64,000 bases of DNA from Marinobacter arenosus (GTDB taxonomy: Bacteria > Pseudomonadota > Gammaproteobacteria > Pseudomonadales > Oleiphilaceae). The stretch is taken from the NCBI RefSeq assembly GCF_019264345.1, contig NZ_JAHVAO010000002.1:1-64000 (forward strand), read 5' to 3'. Positions 8,989 to 17,465 of this stretch are shown here, in pieces (position 1 is the stretch's first letter; the number at the start of each line of letters is the position of its first letter). The notes under the pieces are model-generated. The model was not told the DNA's origin. It worked only from the letters and a program-made list of their open reading frames with translations, and searched no databases. The position numbers and the translations under genes were made by a program.

Positions 8989-9743
8989 TGAGAAAGCTGA
9001 TTTTTGGTCTTTTCATCGCATTCCTGCCGGCTCTCGGGCTGGCTGCCGGTGGTGGGGTTGCGCTCGATCATATCGAGACGGATCACACCAACAAGGAGTC
9101 CCTGCAGCGTGGTGTGGCTCTGTTCAGCAACTACTGCATGGGGTGTCACTCCATGGAGTACGCTCGCTACAAGCGTGTTGCCGACGATCTTGAGATTCCG
9201 GCAGAGCTGTACGAAGAGAACCTGATCTTCACCGGTGCCAAAATCGGTGAGCTGATGAAGAACTCCATGAGCAAGGATATGGCGGCAGACTGGTTCGGTG
9301 CACCGCCACCGGACCTGACGCTGGAAACGCGTCTGCGCGGCGAGTCCTGGGTTTACTCGTACCTGCGCGGCTTCTACGAAGATGTCAGCCGTCCGCTGGG
9401 CGTCAACAATGTGGTCTTCCCAAACGTGGGCATGCCGCACGTGTTGGTCGATCTGCAGGGACTGTGTGCCGTTGCACCGAACATCGGGGTTGAAGCGAGT
9501 GTTGAGCCGCTGAGTGGCAACATCAACAACGCGGATGCCTGCCCCGAGTACGCCACTGAAGGCAGCATGTCGGCCGCGGAGTTCGATCAGGCCATGTACG
9601 ACCTGACCAATTTCATGTCCTACATGGCGGATCCGATCAGGGTCGAGCGTGAGCGCTTGGGCATCTTTGTTCTGATCTTCGTGGCCATCTTCTTTGTCTT
9701 CGCCTACCTGCTCAATCGTGAGTACTGGAAGGACGTACACTGA
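8988..9743 (+). CDS. petC: Ubiquinol-cytochrome c reductase, cytochrome c1 subunit
   Basis: 251 residues with a Sec signal peptide (about 1-20, ending ALGLAAG), the covalent haem c motif CMGCH (50-54), and a C-terminal membrane anchor (about 222-242, FVLIFVAIFFVFAYLL). The periplasmic haem domain passes electrons to soluble cytochrome c. Methionine ligation of the haem is expected from the family; several Met residues are available in the middle of the protein. It is the last gene of petABC. Confidence 0.97.
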   Translation: MRKLIFGLFIAFLPALGLAAGGGVALDHIETDHTNKESLQRGVALFSNYCMGCHSMEYARYKRVADDLEIPAELYEENLIFTGAKIGELMKNSMSKDMAADWFGAPPPDLTLETRLRGESWVYSYLRGFYEDVSRPLGVNNVVFPNVGMPHVLVDLQGLCAVAPNIGVEASVEPLSGNINNADACPEYATEGSMSAAEFDQAMYDLTNFMSYMADPIRVERERLGIFVLIFVAIFFVFAYLLNREYWKDVH

Positions 9744-9752
9744 GAAATAGGG

Positions 9753-9758
9753 TATAAT
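9753..9758 (+). promoter_or_regulatory. Candidate -10 element upstream of sspA
   Basis: A perfect TATAAT 9 nt after the petC stop, followed by the hairpin at 9771-9813. The -35 region is poor. If active, the sspA transcript would carry the hairpin in its leader. Confidence 0.35.
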
Positions 9759-9770
9759 CCCGTTTCCTGA

Positions 9771-9813
9771 TTTCCAGCGGGCAATAACCGGCCCGCTGGA
9801 ATTTGCGTTTTTT
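9771..9813 (+). terminator. Strong hairpin with T-rich tail between petC and sspA
   Basis: TTCCAGCGGGC and GCCCGCTGGAA form an 11-bp perfect stem around AATAACCG, followed by TTTGCGTTTTTT. It most simply terminates petABC. Because a -10-like TATAAT lies just before it, partial read-through into sspA (attenuation) is also possible. Confidence 0.8.
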
Positions 9814-9851
9814 CGGGATCATTTCGGTTTGTTTACTCGTGAGGTAGTTCT

Positions 9852-10481
9852 ATGGGCGTTGTGACCAAGCGGTCATCAATGACGTTTTTCTCGGATCCGG
9901 CCAGTCACTACAGCCACAGGGTGCGTATCGTGTTGGCAGAGAAGGGTGTTACCGTCGACATTGTTGACGTGGATCCGGATAACCCGCCGGCCGAGTTGGC
10001 CGACCTGAATCCGTACAATGCCCTGCCAACCTTGGTGGATCGTGATCTGGTGCTGTACGAGCCCAACATCATGATGGAGTACCTGGACGAGCGTTTTCCG
10101 CATCCCCCGCTGTTGCCGGTTTACCCGGTAGCCCGGGCCAATAGTCGCCTGATGATCCATCGGATCCAGCGAGACTGGTGTGGTCTGGTTGACCAGATTC
10201 TGGCGCAGCCGAATGCCAAGGCTTCGGACGCGGCTCGCAAGGAGTTGCGGGAAAGTCTTCTGGCTACGGCGCCGCTGTTCGGTGAAATGCCATTCTTCCT
10301 GTCAGAGGAATTCACCATCGTCGATTGCTGCATTGCTCCGATCCTGTGGCGCCTTCCGGCCCTCGGCATTGAGCTGAACGACAAGCAGGCCCGCCCGTTG
10401 CAGAAGTACATGGAGAGCATCTTCAGTCGGGATGGCTTCAAGGCTAGCCTCTCCGACCTTGAAGAAGACATGCGCAGCTGA
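9852..10481 (+). CDS. sspA: Stringent starvation protein A
   Basis: 209-residue glutathione-S-transferase-fold protein without the GST active-site function. It binds RNA polymerase and modulates transcription in stationary phase and stress. The thioredoxin-like N-terminal half ([23 protein letters not shown]) and the all-helical C-terminal half are evident, and the family motif [20 protein letters not shown] is present. GAGGTAG lies a few bases upstream of the ATG. It precedes sspB, the usual arrangement. Confidence 0.95.
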   Translation: MGVVTKRSSMTFFSDPASHYSHRVRIVLAEKGVTVDIVDVDPDNPPAELADLNPYNALPTLVDRDLVLYEPNIMMEYLDERFPHPPLLPVYPVARANSRLMIHRIQRDWCGLVDQILAQPNAKASDAARKELRESLLATAPLFGEMPFFLSEEFTIVDCCIAPILWRLPALGIELNDKQARPLQKYMESIFSRDGFKASLSDLEEDMRS

Positions 10482-10519
10482 ATTGGCGACTCCCGTAATA
10501 CCGGGCCAGGAGAGAGGCA

Positions 10520-10948
10520 GTGCCTGATAGCAAAATCACCATGACGTCCAGTCGGCCGTACCTCGTTCGGGCTTTTAACGAATGGATCCTGGACAACGAC
10601 TGCACCCCCTATATCGTGGTGGATGCCGGCGTTCAGGGTGTTCAGGTGCCGACCGAGCATGTGGCCAACGGGCAAATCGTGCTCAACATCAGCCCCGGGG
10701 CTGTCCGGGGGTTGGTGATCGGAAATGGGGCGTTGGAGTTCAGCGCCCGTTTTGGTGGCGTGCCCATGCAGGTCTTCATCCCCCTGCAGGCGGTTATGGC
10801 GATTTACGCCAAAGAGAACGGCGAGGGCATGGTGTTTGGCAGTGAGCCAGGGTCACCCGATCCGGACGGTACCAGTGACAGGGACGACTCTCGTCCAGGT
10901 GGCGACGAACGACCATCCGGGCGACCAACCTTGAAAGTCGTTAAATAG
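10520..10948 (+). CDS. sspB: ClpXP protease specificity-enhancing factor SspB
   Basis: 142 residues. The N-terminal domain (about 8-110) is the ssrA-tag-binding fold: RPYLVRAFNEWILDNDCTPYIVVDA, then the LNISPGAVRGL strand region. A flexible linker leads to the short C-terminal ClpX-binding tail (RPTLKVVK), which is intact. It delivers ssrA-tagged peptides from stalled ribosomes to ClpXP. The GTG at 10520 has an upstream AGGAGAG. An in-frame ATG at 10541 is an alternative. Confidence 0.94.
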   Translation: MPDSKITMTSSRPYLVRAFNEWILDNDCTPYIVVDAGVQGVQVPTEHVANGQIVLNISPGAVRGLVIGNGALEFSARFGGVPMQVFIPLQAVMAIYAKENGEGMVFGSEPGSPDPDGTSDRDDSRPGGDERPSGRPTLKVVK

Positions 10949-10968
10949 CACGCCGACCAGTAGTCCCA

Positions 10969-10996
10969 GAAAAGCCAGCAATCGCTGGCTTTTTCT
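10969..10996. terminator. Bidirectional terminator between sspB and diaA-like gene
   Basis: AAAGCCAGC-AATC-GCTGGCTTT with an A run on one side and a T run on the other. It can terminate both convergent transcripts and lies between the two stop codons. Confidence 0.88.
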
Positions 10997-11587
10997 TTAT
11001 CCCCCGAACAGTTTGCTGTCGATCAGTCCGCACAGGGCGTTGATGATGACCAGTAGCAATGGTGTCGCCTCGGTGGGGGGCAGGTCGTTCAGGGCGATTT
11101 CGTGATCCTCCGGGTGCATGAGCGAGGTAATGTCGGATTTCTCGCGGGCGCTCAGCACCACGACATTCATCTCCCGGTCGTGGGCGGCCTGAATTGCCTG
11201 GATCAGGTTGGCCTTGTGGCCATCGTCGACAATGACGAACAGCAGGTCTCCGGGCTTTCCAATCGCTCTGACCTGGCGGGAAAAGGTGTCATTGAAACGA
11301 TTGTCCCGGCAGATAGCGGAATAGGTGGTTGCGTCGGCGCCCAGGTTGATGGCTGGCAGCGCCGGACGGTCCTGATCGAACCGATTCAGCAGGGCGGTAC
11401 AGAAATACTGGGCCAGGATATTGGCATTGCCGTTGGCGCAGGTGATGATTTTCCCATCCTGAAGCAGTGCGTTGACGAAGGCATCAGCAACCTCCCCAAT
11501 GGCCGGGCCGACAGTGCTGGCCGCCTGGGCAGTCTGTTCCATGTGGCTGGCAAACCATTGGTTGATCTGGTGTTCGGTGTCCGTCAT
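10997..11587 (-). CDS. diaA: SIS-domain protein, DiaA/GmhA family (divergent)
   Basis: 196 residues with the single SIS-domain fold of DiaA (a DnaA-binding initiation stimulator) and the GmhA phosphoheptose isomerases. Position next to yraN, lpoA and rsmI matches diaA in E. coli, and the end NALCGLIDSKLFGG matches the DiaA C terminus. The usual sugar-phosphate loop CGNGxSxxxAQH is altered to CANGNANILAQYF (50-62), and the conserved basic/His stretch near residue 170 is replaced by LPPTEATPLL. Isomerase activity is therefore unlikely. A structural or DnaA-binding role is possible. Function is inferred from synteny. Confidence 0.7.
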   Translation of the reverse strand: MTDTEHQINQWFASHMEQTAQAASTVGPAIGEVADAFVNALLQDGKIITCANGNANILAQYFCTALLNRFDQDRPALPAINLGADATTYSAICRDNRFNDTFSRQVRAIGKPGDLLFVIVDDGHKANLIQAIQAAHDREMNVVVLSAREKSDITSLMHPEDHEIALNDLPPTEATPLLLVIINALCGLIDSKLFGG

Positions 11588-11596
11588 CGTGCCTTT

Positions 11597-12013
11597 CTAT
11601 CCTGCCTGAATTGCATTTTTAATCCATTGTACCCGGTATCTCTTGGCCGTTCCCGGGTTGATGGCAATCACATCGATGCGACTCTGCGCGTTCCACAGGC
11701 CGTGTTTATGGAGGTAGAAGGACGCCGCCTTCAAAAGCCGTTTCTGTTTGGCGAACGTGACTGAGCTGGCCGCGTCCGTCAGGCTGCTGGCACCGCGATA
11801 ACGCACTTCGAAGAAAACCAGTGTGTCTCCGTCACGTCCGATCAGGTCGATTTCGCCGCCACGGTTGTAGACGTTGCGTTCAGAGATGGTTACGCCCTGA
11901 CTCATGAGATACCGGGCAGCCACGCCTTCATAGTGATTGCCCAGTGCTTTGCTGCCTTCCATGGCCTGCGTGTCCCGGGTAGGTGGATTACTGTGGCAGA
12001 TCCTCGGGCCCAC
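11597..12013 (-). CDS. yraN: YraN family endonuclease-like protein (UPF0102)
   Basis: Small protein with a restriction-endonuclease-like core: GGEIDLIGRDGDTLVFFEVRYR holds the E...D...ExK-like residues, and SVTFAKQKRLLKAASFYL follows. E. coli YraN has 131 residues. The GTG start at 12013 has AGGAAG eight bases upstream and gives 138 residues with a 26-nt overlap into the end of lpoA. An ATG at 11962 gives 121 residues and no overlap. Both fit the family; I favour the GTG for its ribosome binding site. The biochemical role is not established. Confidence 0.82.
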   Translation of the reverse strand: MGPRICHSNPPTRDTQAMEGSKALGNHYEGVAARYLMSQGVTISERNVYNRGGEIDLIGRDGDTLVFFEVRYRGASSLTDAASSVTFAKQKRLLKAASFYLHKHGLWNAQSRIDVIAINPGTAKRYRVQWIKNAIQAG

Positions 12014-13862
12014 TGCGGTCTTCCTGCGCGGGCTCTGCGAGTCGTGGCTCAGGATCCGGTATCAGCTTTGGGGTGCCGTTCTGGAACTGCGCCCAAAGCT
12101 GCTCGCGGTGAATGCTGCCTTGGGGGGACATGGTCAGAACGCCGGTTTGTCCGTCAATGGAGGCCGTTTCGACCTGCCTCAGAAGCGGTAGCCGCTTGCT
12201 CAACTGCCAGGCGTCAGCCCCCATGGCGAACAGTCGGCCGAGTTGGCCCCTGGTGCCTGACAGGTGCTCGTCGGCTTTCATGCGCAGTTCATTGGCTTCG
12301 CCAAGAACCCAGGGTGTGTCGGTGAAGATGACCCGGTTCAGATCCCGGTCCCTGGCGGCATCAGGTGTGCCCTCGTAGACGATGGATGGGGAGTAAACCG
12401 GGAGGCCGCCGCCGAAGTAGTAGGCAAACAGGGGTTTGAATTGGCGGGCAATGGTTGGTTCAGCCACCATCACGATGGCATCGGCGTCCTGCCGGCGCCG
12501 GGGCTCGAACTCCACGTCCAGTCCAATGGTTTGCTCCACCTGAATGGCCCGGTCCCGGGACGTTGTAATGCCAAGCAGGTCCGCTGTCACGGCGCGGAGA
12601 TTGTCGTCCCGGAAAAAGCGCTCGATATCGAGGGCTGAATGGCCGTTGGCGGCCATTCGTTGAAGAAGGGCGGTCTCCACCCTGTCACCCCATTCGCCCT
12701 GGGGAATCAGAACCAGGGGGTGGCGAAGGTCCTCTGCGGCAAGCCGATCGGCAATCTGGCGGGCCTCGTCTTCTGCGGACAGACCAAACTGGTAAAGGCC
12801 CTCCGGTACGTTCTCATTGGTTGGCAGGTAATTGAGCCCCAGAGCGGGCACCGGAAGCGTGTTCATGGTGCTGAGTTGGGTCAGCGCCTCCTTCTCAAGT
12901 GGGCCGACGATCAGGTCGACATCCTTGGCCGAAAGCTCCTTATACAGTTCCGTGAACTCGGAGTCAGAGGTGTCGACGATGCGGATGTCTGTTTTGGTCC
13001 GGTCAACGGATTCATCAAGATAATAGGCTGCAATAAAGCCATCGCGAATGGCCTTACCGGCGGTCGCCAGTGGACCGTTCAGCGGCAGGGCCAGCGCGAT
13101 CGTTTCCGGGCGGCTGTCGGCCAGGGACGCAATCAACTGCAGCTCTGATGGTAGAACCTGCGCCGCCGGATGCCCGGGCCAGTTGTTTTGCCAGCTACGA
13201 ATGGAGCGCCCCTGCGCCTCCAGTTCAACCCCCGGTGCGCGTGCCGATGCGGCGAGTTCCAGCCAGCCCTGCGTCTCGTAGCCGATCGCGCTGCCGCTCG
13301 CCGCGTTCAGTTCGTCATCTGATACGGTTTTGAGCAACTGCCAAATCTGGTCATGCAGCTGTTGAGGGTTGGCGCTACTGTCGGTCTGTGTTTGCAGGAC
13401 GAGGGTCATGGCCGCGGGCAGGGGCTCGCCGGCCAGGGCGAACGCCTGCGCTTGTAACTGGGCGGCGCGGCCCATCAGTTCCGGGCTGTAGTCGGTAATG
13501 CTATCGGGAGACAGGTCTGCGACCAGTGTGCGGGCCCAATTGCTGTCATCCAGAGCGGTCGCGCTGGCCAGGGCCAGGAGACGCTTCTGGCTTTCCAGTG
13601 CCGGTTCCGCTTGCGCCAACTGGGAACTTTGCAGTAGCGTGCGAGCCGCCTCATGCTTGCCCTGGTCCTGAAAGCGGCTGGCGATGCGAAGCAGATAACG
13701 CTGAGCGGCTTCCCGGTTGGTTTCCTGGCCAGCAAGCTCAAGTGCCTGCTGCGGGGTCTGGGCGACATGGGACTGCAAGTTAACGCTGGCACAACCGGCG
13801 GACAGCAGTGCCACAGTAAACGCGGTGGCGAGGGCTCGGTGTTTGGTGGGGTTCTTGATCAT
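11988..13862 (-). CDS. lpoA: Penicillin-binding protein activator LpoA (lipoprotein)
   Basis: 624 residues. Outer-membrane lipoprotein that activates the peptidoglycan synthase PBP1a from the periplasmic side. The signal peptide ends in the lipobox LSAGC with the lipidated Cys24. The N-terminal half (about 30-260) is helical and TPR-like. The C-terminal half (about 270-600) is a periplasmic-binding-protein fold with ALALPLNGPLATAGKAIRDGF. The ATG at 13862 is chosen because it gives this signal peptide; the longer open frame upstream has no signal. It is divergent from rsmI, as in E. coli and Pseudomonas. Confidence 0.93.
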   Translation of the reverse strand: MIKNPTKHRALATAFTVALLSAGCASVNLQSHVAQTPQQALELAGQETNREAAQRYLLRIASRFQDQGKHEAARTLLQSSQLAQAEPALESQKRLLALASATALDDSNWARTLVADLSPDSITDYSPELMGRAAQLQAQAFALAGEPLPAAMTLVLQTQTDSSANPQQLHDQIWQLLKTVSDDELNAASGSAIGYETQGWLELAASARAPGVELEAQGRSIRSWQNNWPGHPAAQVLPSELQLIASLADSRPETIALALPLNGPLATAGKAIRDGFIAAYYLDESVDRTKTDIRIVDTSDSEFTELYKELSAKDVDLIVGPLEKEALTQLSTMNTLPVPALGLNYLPTNENVPEGLYQFGLSAEDEARQIADRLAAEDLRHPLVLIPQGEWGDRVETALLQRMAANGHSALDIERFFRDDNLRAVTADLLGITTSRDRAIQVEQTIGLDVEFEPRRRQDADAIVMVAEPTIARQFKPLFAYYFGGGLPVYSPSIVYEGTPDAARDRDLNRVIFTDTPWVLGEANELRMKADEHLSGTRGQLGRLFAMGADAWQLSKRLPLLRQVETASIDGQTGVLTMSPQGSIHREQLWAQFQNGTPKLIPDPEPRLAEPAQEDRSGPEDLPQ

Positions 13863-13944
13863 GGCAAGCTCGAAATACTCCGGATGATTGGGCTTGTGGC
13901 GCCGATCTAACGGTGGCAAGTTTAACAGCTCCGGGGTCAATTCA

Positions 13945-13962
13945 CATGACGTAAGTGTCATG
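13945..13962. promoter_or_regulatory. Palindrome between divergent lpoA and rsmI
   Basis: CATGAC-N6-GTCATG is a perfect 6-bp inverted repeat ending 3 nt before the proposed rsmI start. It could be an operator, or a hairpin near the rsmI initiation region. No regulator is assigned. Confidence 0.28.
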
Positions 13963-13964
13963 GT

Positions 13965-14891
13965 GTGGGTGTCAGCAACAACGAGGCAGGCGATTTGAAA
14001 TCCGAGGGAGAGGGGTCGGTATCCGTAACCGGCAATAAAGATGGGGCCGCCGGTGTTCTCTACATCGTCGCGACCCCGATTGGTAATCTCGACGATCTGT
14101 CTCCCCGGGCCGCCGCCATCCTCGCCCGGGTTGATGTGGTCGCGGCGGAAGACACCCGTCACAGCGGGCGTTTGCTGCAGCATCTTGGGCTTCAGAAGCG
14201 ACTCGTCGCGCTACACGACCATAATGAGCGGGATCGGGCGGGCAGCATTCTGGATGAGCTGGCGCGTGGTCGCAGTGTTGCGTTGATCTCGGATGCCGGT
14301 ACGCCCCTGATCTCGGATCCGGGATACGTGCTTGTTCGCGAGGCGCGGAACCGAGGGTTCACGGTCTCGCCCATCCCGGGGCCGTGTGCCCTGGTGGCGG
14401 CACTCAGCGCCGCCGGCCTGCCGACGGATCGGTTTCTGTTCGTCGGCTTTTTGCCCGCCAAGCGAACGGGGCGTCGCGCCGCGCTGGAGCCGCTGCGTAA
14501 GGAGTCGGCAACGCTGGTGTTCTATGAATCCCCGCACCGGATACTGGATGCCATGGGTGATATTTCGGCCGTTCTCGGTGAAAGTCGTGAAATCGTATTG
14601 GGTCGCGAGCTGACCAAAACCTTCGAAACTTTCTATTCGGGAACCGTCGCAGAGGTGCTTGGCGCACTTGAGGCTGACCCCCACGGGACCAAAGGGGAGT
14701 TCGTGGTGATGATTCGGGGGGCGGACCCAGTCGGCAGTGAAGGGGACGAAAGCGCGCTGGATACTGACCTCCTGATCAAACTGTTGCTTCCGGAGTTGCC
14801 AGTGAAGAAAGTGGCCAAGCTGGCGGCTGAGCTCAGCGGGCGCTCGAAGAACGAACTGTATCAGCGGGCATTGGAGCTCAAGCAGGACTGA
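13965..14891 (+). CDS. rsmI: 16S rRNA (cytidine(1402)-2'-O)-methyltransferase
   Basis: 308 residues (E. coli 286). SAM-dependent methyltransferase that adds the 2'-O-methyl group to C1402 of 16S rRNA. Motifs present: ATPIGNLDDLSPRA, AEDTRHSGRLLQHLG, SDAGTPLISDPG, and FYESPHRILDAM. The N terminus from the GTG at 13965 is about 18 residues longer than E. coli. A TTG at 13995 is a shorter option. No strong ribosome binding site distinguishes them. The gene ends 55 nt before rnpB. Confidence 0.94.
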   Translation: MGVSNNEAGDLKSEGEGSVSVTGNKDGAAGVLYIVATPIGNLDDLSPRAAAILARVDVVAAEDTRHSGRLLQHLGLQKRLVALHDHNERDRAGSILDELARGRSVALISDAGTPLISDPGYVLVREARNRGFTVSPIPGPCALVAALSAAGLPTDRFLFVGFLPAKRTGRRAALEPLRKESATLVFYESPHRILDAMGDISAVLGESREIVLGRELTKTFETFYSGTVAEVLGALEADPHGTKGEFVVMIRGADPVGSEGDESALDTDLLIKLLLPELPVKKVAKLAAELSGRSKNELYQRALELKQD

Positions 14892-14910
14892 GCCGGGCAG
14901 CGAGTTTTCC

Positions 14911-14939
14911 TTGCAAGGCCAATACGGCAGGAGTATTGT
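14911..14939 (+). promoter_or_regulatory. Sigma-70 promoter of rnpB
   Basis: TTGCAA (14911-14916) and TATTGT (14934-14939) are 17 bp apart. The expected start point falls at about 14946, exactly where the P1 helix of RNase P RNA begins. Confidence 0.8.
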
Positions 14940-14945
14940 CTCGCC

Positions 14946-15295
<350 letters not shown>

Positions 15296-15376
15296 TCCTC
15301 CCGTCCCGGTGTGACGCGGTTCATTCTCAGCAGATTTCCGTTATAGCTAAAAAATCTTAAACCTAACTTGCCTTCT

Positions 15377-15405
15377 TCAAACATTTTTGCAGGTGTTTGA
15401 TTTTT
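15377..15405 (+). terminator. Weak candidate terminator downstream of rnpB
   Basis: TCAAACA and TGTTTGA form a 7-bp AT-rich stem with a 10-nt loop, followed by T5. It lies about 85 nt beyond the mature RNase P RNA, so the precursor would have a 3' trailer. Confidence 0.35.
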
Positions 15406-15504
15406 CACCTTTTCTTTTTCGTAATCTCTCCGATTTCTCAAAACCTCGCCTGTAACCTCTTGTCATAAAAGGAACTTTTGCTAGTGCGACGCCATTCGCG
15501 GCGC

Positions 15505-15533
15505 TTGCATTGTGTAATGCGTGTTTCTATAGT
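15505..15533 (+). promoter_or_regulatory. Promoter of the dcw cluster (Pmra)
   Basis: TTGCAT (15505-15510) and TATAGT (15528-15533) are 17 bp apart, 69 nt before mraZ. The start point would fall at about 15540, right at the first MraZ box. Confidence 0.75.
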
Positions 15534-15541
15534 GTGCAGAA

Positions 15542-15576
15542 GTGGGAAAAAGTGGTTTCTAGTGGTTTTTTGTGGG
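15542..15576 (+). promoter_or_regulatory. Four MraZ-binding repeats upstream of mraZ
   Basis: GTGGG, GTGGT, GTGGT and GTGGG begin at 15542, 15552, 15562 and 15572, a perfect 10-bp period. MraZ is known to repress its own operon by binding TGGGN-type direct repeats with 5-nt spacers at this place. Their position just after the likely start point fits repression. Confidence 0.85.
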
Positions 15577-15601
15577 TTTCTAGGTCCCAGAGACGGTAAA
15601 A

Positions 15602-16054
15602 ATGAGCAAATTCCTCGGCAGCAATGCCATCAATATGGATGCGAAGGGTCGCCTGGCGATCCCCGCCAAGGTGCGCGAAGAGCTCGCGCAGACCTGTGGT
15701 GGGCGCATTGTATTGACGGCCAATGCCGATGAAGAGCGTTGTTTGCTGGTTTACCCCGAACCCGAATGGGAAGAATTGCGTCCCAAGATTGAAGCACTGC
15801 CCAATATGAACAAGGCCGCTCGTCGGCTTCAGCGCTTGCTGCTTGGTAATGCTGCGCCCATGGAGTTGGACTCTGCGGGGCGTATCCTCATTCCGCCGAC
15901 CTTGAGAAGCTATGCCCACCTTGAGAAAAAACTGATGTTGATTGGCCAGGGTAAAAAACTGGAGCTCTGGAGCGAAGAGCGCTGGTTCGCTTGGCTGGAT
16001 GAGTCCTCAGACGACGATGAGATGCCGCCTGAAATGGAGGCGCTCTCCTTATGA
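15602..16054 (+). CDS. mraZ: Transcriptional regulator MraZ
   Basis: 150-residue AbrB-like DNA-binding protein, a ring-forming repressor of the dcw cluster. The two tandem MraZ repeats are clear: [20 protein letters not shown] near residues 9-28 and [20 protein letters not shown] near 82-101. It is the first gene of the cluster, with four matching operator repeats upstream. Its stop overlaps the rsmH start (ATGA). Confidence 0.96.
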   Translation: MSKFLGSNAINMDAKGRLAIPAKVREELAQTCGGRIVLTANADEERCLLVYPEPEWEELRPKIEALPNMNKAARRLQRLLLGNAAPMELDSAGRILIPPTLRSYAHLEKKLMLIGQGKKLELWSEERWFAWLDESSDDDEMPPEMEALSL

Positions 16055-17034
16055 CCGCCGATCGCAAGCAGGGGCACGGGGCAGCGCTTCCGCATCGCTC
16101 GGTGCTTCTGGACTCGGCGGTCGACTATCTGGTCAATGACCCCGAAGGAAACTACGTGGACGCCACCTTTGGCCGAGGTGGTCACAGTCGGCTCATTCTG
16201 GAACGCCTGGGGCCCGATGGACGTCTTCTGGGCATCGATAAGGATCCGGAAGCGATCAGTGTCGCTGAGCAGTTAGCCATCAAGGATCCGCGCTTCTCCT
16301 GGTTCCACGGCTCTTTCGCGGAACTTGAGCTTGCGCTGGCGCGTCGGGAATGGGATGTGGTGAACGGGGTATTGATGGACCTGGGCGTGTCCTCCCCGCA
16401 ACTGGACGACGCCTCCAGGGGGTTCAGCTTTATGCGGGATGGACCTCTGGACATGCGGATGAATCCGCAGCAGTCGCCCAGTGCGGCCGAATGGCTCGCT
16501 GAAGCCGACGAGCAGGACATCGCCAACGTGATCTGGCGATACGGCGAGGAGCGGTTTTCTCGTCGTATCGCCCGTTTGGTTGTGGCGCGCCGCCAGGAAG
16601 AGGCGATCGAAACGACTCGCCAGTTGGCCGAGCTGGTCAGTGAGGCGGTGCCCAAGAAAGAAAAACACAAGCACCCGGCGACCCGGACCTTTCAGGCTAT
16701 CCGGATATTCATTAACCGGGAGCTCGAGGATCTGGAAATTGGCTTGCAGGCCGCCGTTGATCACCTTGGTCCGGGTGGCCGACTGGTCGTGATCAGCTTT
16801 CATTCGCTCGAGGATCGTGTGGTCAAACGGTTCATGCGAGATCTGGCGCGCGGGCCGCAACTGCCCAAGGGCATACCGGTAACCGCGGAGCAAGAGGCGT
16901 CGGCATTCCGGTTAATCGGCAAGGCCGCCAAGGCGAATGCAGAGGAAGTCAGTGACAACGTCCGGGCCAGGAGCGCAGTGATGCGGGTCCTGGAACGTAT
17001 CGATACCAAAGCGAACTCGAAGGGGAGTGCGTAG
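16051..17034 (+). CDS. rsmH: 16S rRNA (cytosine(1402)-N4)-methyltransferase
   Basis: 327 residues (E. coli 313). SAM-dependent methyltransferase for the N4 of C1402. The SAM-binding motif is [19 protein letters not shown], and [20 protein letters not shown] and [18 protein letters not shown] are family signatures. Together with rsmI in this window it gives m4Cm1402, the doubly modified P-site base. It overlaps mraZ by 4 nt and lies 2 nt before ftsL. Confidence 0.96.
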   Translation: MTADRKQGHGAALPHRSVLLDSAVDYLVNDPEGNYVDATFGRGGHSRLILERLGPDGRLLGIDKDPEAISVAEQLAIKDPRFSWFHGSFAELELALARREWDVVNGVLMDLGVSSPQLDDASRGFSFMRDGPLDMRMNPQQSPSAAEWLAEADEQDIANVIWRYGEERFSRRIARLVVARRQEEAIETTRQLAELVSEAVPKKEKHKHPATRTFQAIRIFINRELEDLEIGLQAAVDHLGPGGRLVVISFHSLEDRVVKRFMRDLARGPQLPKGIPVTAEQEASAFRLIGKAAKANAEEVSDNVRARSAVMRVLERIDTKANSKGSA

Positions 17035-17036
17035 CC

Positions 17037-17441
17037 ATGGGCGCCGTAGCCATAGAACAGCCGGTAAAGACGGCCAAGCTAAACAAGCAGCGAGTGCGCG
17101 ATGGCGTCGCGACGGCCGTGCGGATCTCACGGCAGGTCTTCGATGCTACTCGCCAGCGCAATGTGTTGATTTCTCTGGCACTGGTGACCTTGCTGGTGGC
17201 CTCGTCCATTGGCGTAGTCGTCAGTGCCCACGAGAACCGTGAGCTATTCAACACCCTGTCTCATTTGCAGAGTGAGCGTGATCGCTACCAGCAGGAGTGG
17301 AGTCAGCTGCTTCTGGAGCAGAGTGCGCTGAGCGCCCACGGGCGCGTGGAGAATCTCGCTGCTGCGCGGTTCGGAATGGTGGTTCCGGGGCGTCAGGATA
17401 TTGTTTTGGTGCCGCTGATGTCACCGACGTCAACGCCGTAA
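17037..17441 (+). CDS. ftsL: Cell division protein FtsL
   Basis: 134-residue bitopic membrane protein. The cytoplasmic N terminus (1-40) is basic, a transmembrane helix spans about 43-63 (VLISLALVTLLVASSIGVVV), and the periplasmic region (65-115) is a coiled coil (ENRELFNTLSHLQSERDRYQQEW). It forms the FtsQLB complex and activates FtsWI. Sequence identity in this family is low, so position between rsmH and ftsI is an important part of the evidence. Length exceeds E. coli (121). Confidence 0.93.
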   Translation: MGAVAIEQPVKTAKLNKQRVRDGVATAVRISRQVFDATRQRNVLISLALVTLLVASSIGVVVSAHENRELFNTLSHLQSERDRYQQEWSQLLLEQSALSAHGRVENLAAARFGMVVPGRQDIVLVPLMSPTSTP

Positions 17442-17465
17442 TACACGATAACAACAACCGTCAGG

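Larger units (their letters stand above)
15296..15601. other. AT-rich intergenic region between rnpB and mraZ
   Basis: About 305 bp with no convincing gene. The section 15340-15480 is far richer in A and T than its neighbours. It holds a weak hairpin with a T tail (15377-15405), the dcw promoter and the MraZ boxes, listed separately. I see nothing else in it. Confidence 0.7.

Noticed and set aside
11988..14183. A 731-residue LpoA starting at 14183
   Set aside because: The extra 107 residues run across the divergent rsmI gene; the start at 13862 gives a proper lipoprotein signal peptide.
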